64,000 nt of DNA from Diphasiastrum complanatum (lineage: Eukaryota; Streptophyta; Lycopodiopsida; Lycopodiales; Lycopodiaceae). Below the pieces are notes generated by a model that saw only the letters and a list, made by a program, of their open reading frames with translations, was not told the DNA's origin and did no database searches. Positions 60,813 through 64,000 of this stretch are shown one piece after another. Position numbers and translations under genes: made by a program. How positions within the stretch are numbered: the stretch's first letter is position 1; the number at the start of each line of letters is the position of its first letter. The DNA is taken from positions 1,967,463 through 2,031,462 of the forward strand of contig CM055108.1 in assembly GCA_029204225.1 (NCBI GenBank), written 5' to 3'.

Positions 60813-61684
60813 CACTTCCTTGCTGCTCCCTTGACCTTACTTGAGTCTTCAATAAGCTGCAAAAATAGATCCATAACATCTTTTCCAAATAACCTTCCTT
60901 TGATGCTCTTGACTAGCTCCAAATTGCCACCTGGCCTTTTGTGTTGTTGAAGCCCTTTGAGACCAACCTCTTGATCTTCCTCTTGACCATCAAAGTCATT
61001 GAACAAACTTTGTTTTCCAGATCCATTACTTGCTTTTCCAGTATGAAAATCATGAGAACCAATATCCACTTGCATAGCATCATCTACACAAGAAAATTCT
61101 CCAGAACATGTGAGTAAAGCAAAATGAGTCGCTTACACTTGCTTACCTTTCTCTTGATCATCAAAGATATCAAAGATATGAATGTCTTCAGATCTGAACC
61201 TGTGGAAATACTCCCTCTCAAACATATGATCTAGATCCAACAAGATCTCATCAATGCTTGATCTCGATCTTCCATAAAAGTTAGTGAAAACAATGTCACC
61301 AATGTCACCATCATAAATCAAAAGATAGATTCCAAACTTTCCATCCAACATGAAGTAGAGTAGGTGAAGATGAGTATTAAACCTAATAAATCCAGCATTC
61401 TTGATTCCATAACAAACCTCAATAAAATCACCAATGAGATCTCCCTTGCCTTGAAGAAATTGCCTCTCGATTTGCTCCATGTAGTCTTCTCCAACCAACA
61501 TTTTGCCATCTCGATCATGAGTGATCAATTCACAATCATAGAATCCTTTGAGTTGATGAAGAGATGTGAGATCCATGCCTTGGATCTTCCCAAGAACCAA
61601 TCTTCCATTGCTCTTTCCTTCATAAGACTCCCTCTTAATGCTTGAATCATAAGAAGTAGAAACCTCAAAAACATTAGAAGCCAT
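60813..61684 (-). pseudogene. Module copy 2
   Basis: Open from ATG 61684 to 61133, where a GAA-to-TAA change (relative to copies 1 and 4) gives a stop after GKQV. The second part, 61075-60779, is open and ends in the spacer. No domain is recognised. Confidence 0.7.
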
Positions 61685-61707
61685 GAAAAAAAATGAAAAC
61701 CAATATC

Positions 61708-62576
61708 CACTTCCTTGCTGCTCCCTTGACCTTAATTGAGTCTTCAATAAGCTGCAAAAATAGATTCATAACATCTTTGCAAAATAACCTTCCTTTGATG
61801 CTCTTGACTAGCTCCAAATTGCCACCTGGCCTTTTGTGTTGTTGAAGCCCTTTGAGACCAACCTCTTGATCTTCCTCTTGACCATCAAAGTCATTGAACA
61901 AACTTTGTTTTCCAGATCCATTACTTGCTTTTCTAGTATGAAAACCATGAGAACCAATATCCACTTGCATAGCATTATCTACACAAGAAATTCTCCAGAA
62001 CATGTGAGTAAAGCAAAATGAGTTGCTTCCACTTGCTTACCTTTCTCTTGATCATCAGAGATATCAAAGATATGAATATCTTCAGATCTGAACCTCTAGA
62101 AATAATCCCTCTCAAACATATGATCTAGATCCAACAAGATCTCATCAATGCTTGATCTTGATCTTCCATAAAAGTTAGTGAAAACAATGTCACCAATGTC
62201 CATCATAAATCAAAAGATAGATTTCAAACTTTCCATCCAACATGAAGTAGAGTAGGTGAAGATGAGTATCAAACCTAATAAATCCAGCATTCTTGAGTCC
62301 ATAACAAACCTCAATAAGATCACCAATGAGATCTCCCTTGCCTTGAAGAAATTGCCTCTCGATTTTCTCCGTGTAGTCTTCTCCAACCAACCTTTTGTTA
62401 TCTCGATCATGAGTGATCAACTCACAATCATAGAATCCTTTGAGTTGATGAAGAGATGTGAGATCCATGCCTTGGATCTTCCCAAGAACCAATCTTCCAT
62501 TGCTCTTTTCTTCATAAGACTCCCTCTTAATGCTTGAATCATAAGAAGTAGAAACCTCAAAAACATTAGAAGCCAT
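61708..62576 (-). pseudogene. Module copy 3
   Basis: Open from ATG 62576 to about 62190, where a two-base deletion relative to the other copies (in the YDGDIGD stretch) shifts the frame. A second open part runs 62003-61674. Confidence 0.7.
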
Positions 62577-62599
62577 GAAAAAAAATGAGAACCAATATC

Positions 62600-63458
62600 C
62601 ACTTCCTTGCTGCTCCCTTGACCTTACTTGAGTCTTCAATAGATCCATAACATCTTTGCCAAATAACCTTCCTTTGATGCTCTTGACTAGCTCCAAATTG
62701 CCACCTGGCCTTTTGTGTTGTTGAAGCCCTTTGAGACCAACCTCTTGATCTTCTTATTGACCATAAAAGTCATTGAACAAACTTTGTTTTCCAGATCCAT
62801 TACTTGCTTTTCTAGTATGAAAACCATGAGAAACAATATCCACTTGCATAGCATCATCTACACAAGAAAATTCTCCAGAACATGTGAGTAAAGCAAAATG
62901 AGTCGCTTCCACTTGCTTACCTTTCTCTTGATCATCAAAGATATCAAAGATATCAATATCTTCAGATCTGAACCTCTGGAAATACTCCCTCTCAAACATA
63001 TGATCTAGATCCAACAAGATCTCATCAATGCTTGATCTCGATCTTCCATAAAAGTTAGTGAAAACAATGTCACCAATGTCACCATCATAAATCAAAAGAT
63101 AGATTCCAAACTTTCCATCCAACATGAAGTAGAGTAGGTGAAGATGAGTATCAAACCTAATAAATCCAGCATTCTTGAGTCCATAACAAACCTCAATAAG
63201 ATCACCAATGAGATCTCCCTTGCCTTGAAGAAATTGCCTCTCGATTTGCTCCATGTAGTCTTCTCCAGCCAACCTTTTGTCATCTCGATCATGAGTGATC
63301 AATTCACAATCATAGAATCCTTTGAGTTGATGAAGAGATGTGAGATCCATGCCTTGGATCTTCCCAAGAACCAATCTTCCATTGCTCTTTCCTTCATAAG
63401 ACTCCCTCTTAATGCCTGAATTATAAGAAGTAGAAACCTCAAAAACATTAGAAGCCAT
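62600..63458 (-). pseudogene. Module copy 4 (5'-most)
   Basis: The longest uninterrupted module frame, 63458-62754 (234 codons). It ends at a stop in the NDFYGQ/EEDQEV region where the others read on. Upstream of its ATG the sequence is unique (GATTAGTACC), so this is the original 5' junction. A 13-base deletion near 62640 accounts for the shorter 882-base spacing. Confidence 0.75.
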
Positions 63459-63470
63459 GAAAAAAAATGA

Positions 63471-64000
63471 TTAGTACCTTAACATAAGGATGATTGAAGA
63501 ACTCTCTTTTTTCAAACGAGAACTTCTACTCAATGTTTTAGGTAATGAATCATATGATAATGATTCCTCCTCACTATCATTCACAATGACATCATTCAAA
63601 GTACATCCTACTTTGAACTCTTCACATACTTCTCTTCTTCTTGGCTTGTGACTATCTCCCTCACCAAGTCTCTTGATAGAACCATTTGATCTACTCTCTT
63701 TATGAAGAAATGTGACTCCACTTGATGAAAAAATGACTTTCTTGGACTCATCACAAAAGAATGTAGAAGAACCACCTCCTTCATGCATGCATCTAGCAAC
63801 ATCTTTTTCCATATCATCAAAGAAATCATCAGCAACAATCTTTTCCAAGGAAGAACCTTCACCTCCATTGATGAAGTTAGCTCTTTCCTTACCTTTTGCA
63901 TGCTTTCATTTGCCATGAAGAACCATTGAAACACCATCATTATCCTCAAGACTAGCCAAGTTAGCACAAAGATGAACATATTCAAGAAGCATATTAGATC
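63471..64000 (-). pseudogene. Acidic/serine-rich coding segment upstream of the modules
   Basis: Frame 63848-63471 reads MEKIVADDFFDDMEKDVARC, STFFCDESKKVIFSSSG, and an acidic-serine stretch NDSEEESLSYDS. The same frame is open further upstream to 64000 except for one stop at 63915-63917. That upstream part includes HLCANLASLEDNDGVSMVLH. An acidic D/E/S tract after a Gag zinc knuckle is common in plant copia elements, so this may be the end of a Gag. The frame runs out of the window. Confidence 0.5.

Larger units (their letters stand above)
59918..63458 (-). repeat. Four tandem copies of an approximately 890-bp coding module
   Basis: Copies lie at 59918-60789, 60813-61684, 61708-62576 and 62600-63458. 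Equivalent points are 895, 892 and 882 bases apart. Copies look well above 95 percent identical by eye. Each module starts at MASNVFEV, includes GKIQGMDLTSLHQLKGFYDC, LVGEDYMEQIERQFLQGKGD, YLLIYDGDIGDIVFTNFYG and ELVKSIKGRLF, and ends AARK. Between copies is a 23-base spacer. Because the spacing is not always a multiple of three, the copies are not one fused frame. Confidence 0.95.
59308..64000 (-). mobile_element. Internal region of LTR element F, running off the window
   Basis: From the 3' end (left) there are about 260 bases of non-coding sequence shared with element G. Next comes an ORF end with hydrophobic segments, four tandem coding modules (59918-63458), and a unique upstream coding part (63471-64000). 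No reverse transcriptase, integrase or RNase H is found, although these occupy the 3' part of normal copia elements. F is thus either non-autonomous or carries an extra ORF 3' of Pol beyond the window edge. Confidence 0.75.

Noticed and set aside
59918-63458. CRISPR-like array
   Set aside because: Repeat units of about 890 bp are coding modules with 23-base spacers of constant sequence, and this is a plant nuclear genome.

Overview
This is a repeat-dominated nuclear window from a land plant. The one intact host gene recognised, at 29.8-32.9 kb, is an SPX-RING E3 ubiquitin ligase of the NLA/BAH1 type with six phase-consistent exons. It lies in a mosaic of LTR retrotransposons with plant-style primer-binding sites (TGGTATCAGAG, complementary to initiator tRNA-Met). 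Most are Ty1/copia and one is a Ty3/gypsy chromovirus. The sequence does not fix the species. The large nested repeat content fits a large-genome plant such as a fern, lycophyte or gymnosperm, but that is inference.

Layout. 0.3-9.6 kb: two decayed minus-strand copia copies (K1, K2), with a young, nearly intact plus-strand copia element A (1341-7495, TSD ATAGG) inserted between them. 9.6-12.5 kb: AT-rich sequence with no gene. 12.5-15.3 kb: remnant of a minus-strand chromovirus with a chromodomain integrase. 15.3-20.8 kb: gene-poor DNA with three very long AG/CT plus TG/CA microsatellites. 20.8-25.9 kb: minus-strand copia element B, whose LTR carries a U3 tandem repeat. 25.9-29.8 kb: intergenic, with a hAT-type MITE. 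29.8-32.9 kb: NLA gene. 33.5-36.7 kb: small duplications and copia RT scraps. 38-50.9 kb: a stack of elements made of I (minus), D (plus), C (minus) and G (minus). E, a non-autonomous LTR element with perfect TSDs (CGTAT), sits inside the integrase region of C.

51.3-55.3 kb: an unusual island that is not LTR-derived. On the minus strand a decayed multi-exon gene encodes an N-terminal histone H3-like fold joined in one reading frame to a basic and proline-rich linker. A C48/Ulp1-type cysteine protease domain follows, and the exon-exon joins restore its HW and Cys motifs. A second decayed multi-exon gene converges on it from the plus strand. This island is the strongest candidate for something undescribed. 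55.5-58.8 kb: plus-strand LTR fragments J and H. 58.8-64.0 kb: minus-strand LTR element F, whose 3' half holds four tandem copies of an approximately 890-bp coding module of unknown function.

Taken together, one stress/phosphate-signalling-type host gene sits in transposon-built DNA. Several elements (A, D, F) carry direct-repeat or filler junctions typical of reverse-transcriptase template switching, and E and possibly F, G and I look non-autonomous. All homology calls are by eye from motifs; no database search was run.
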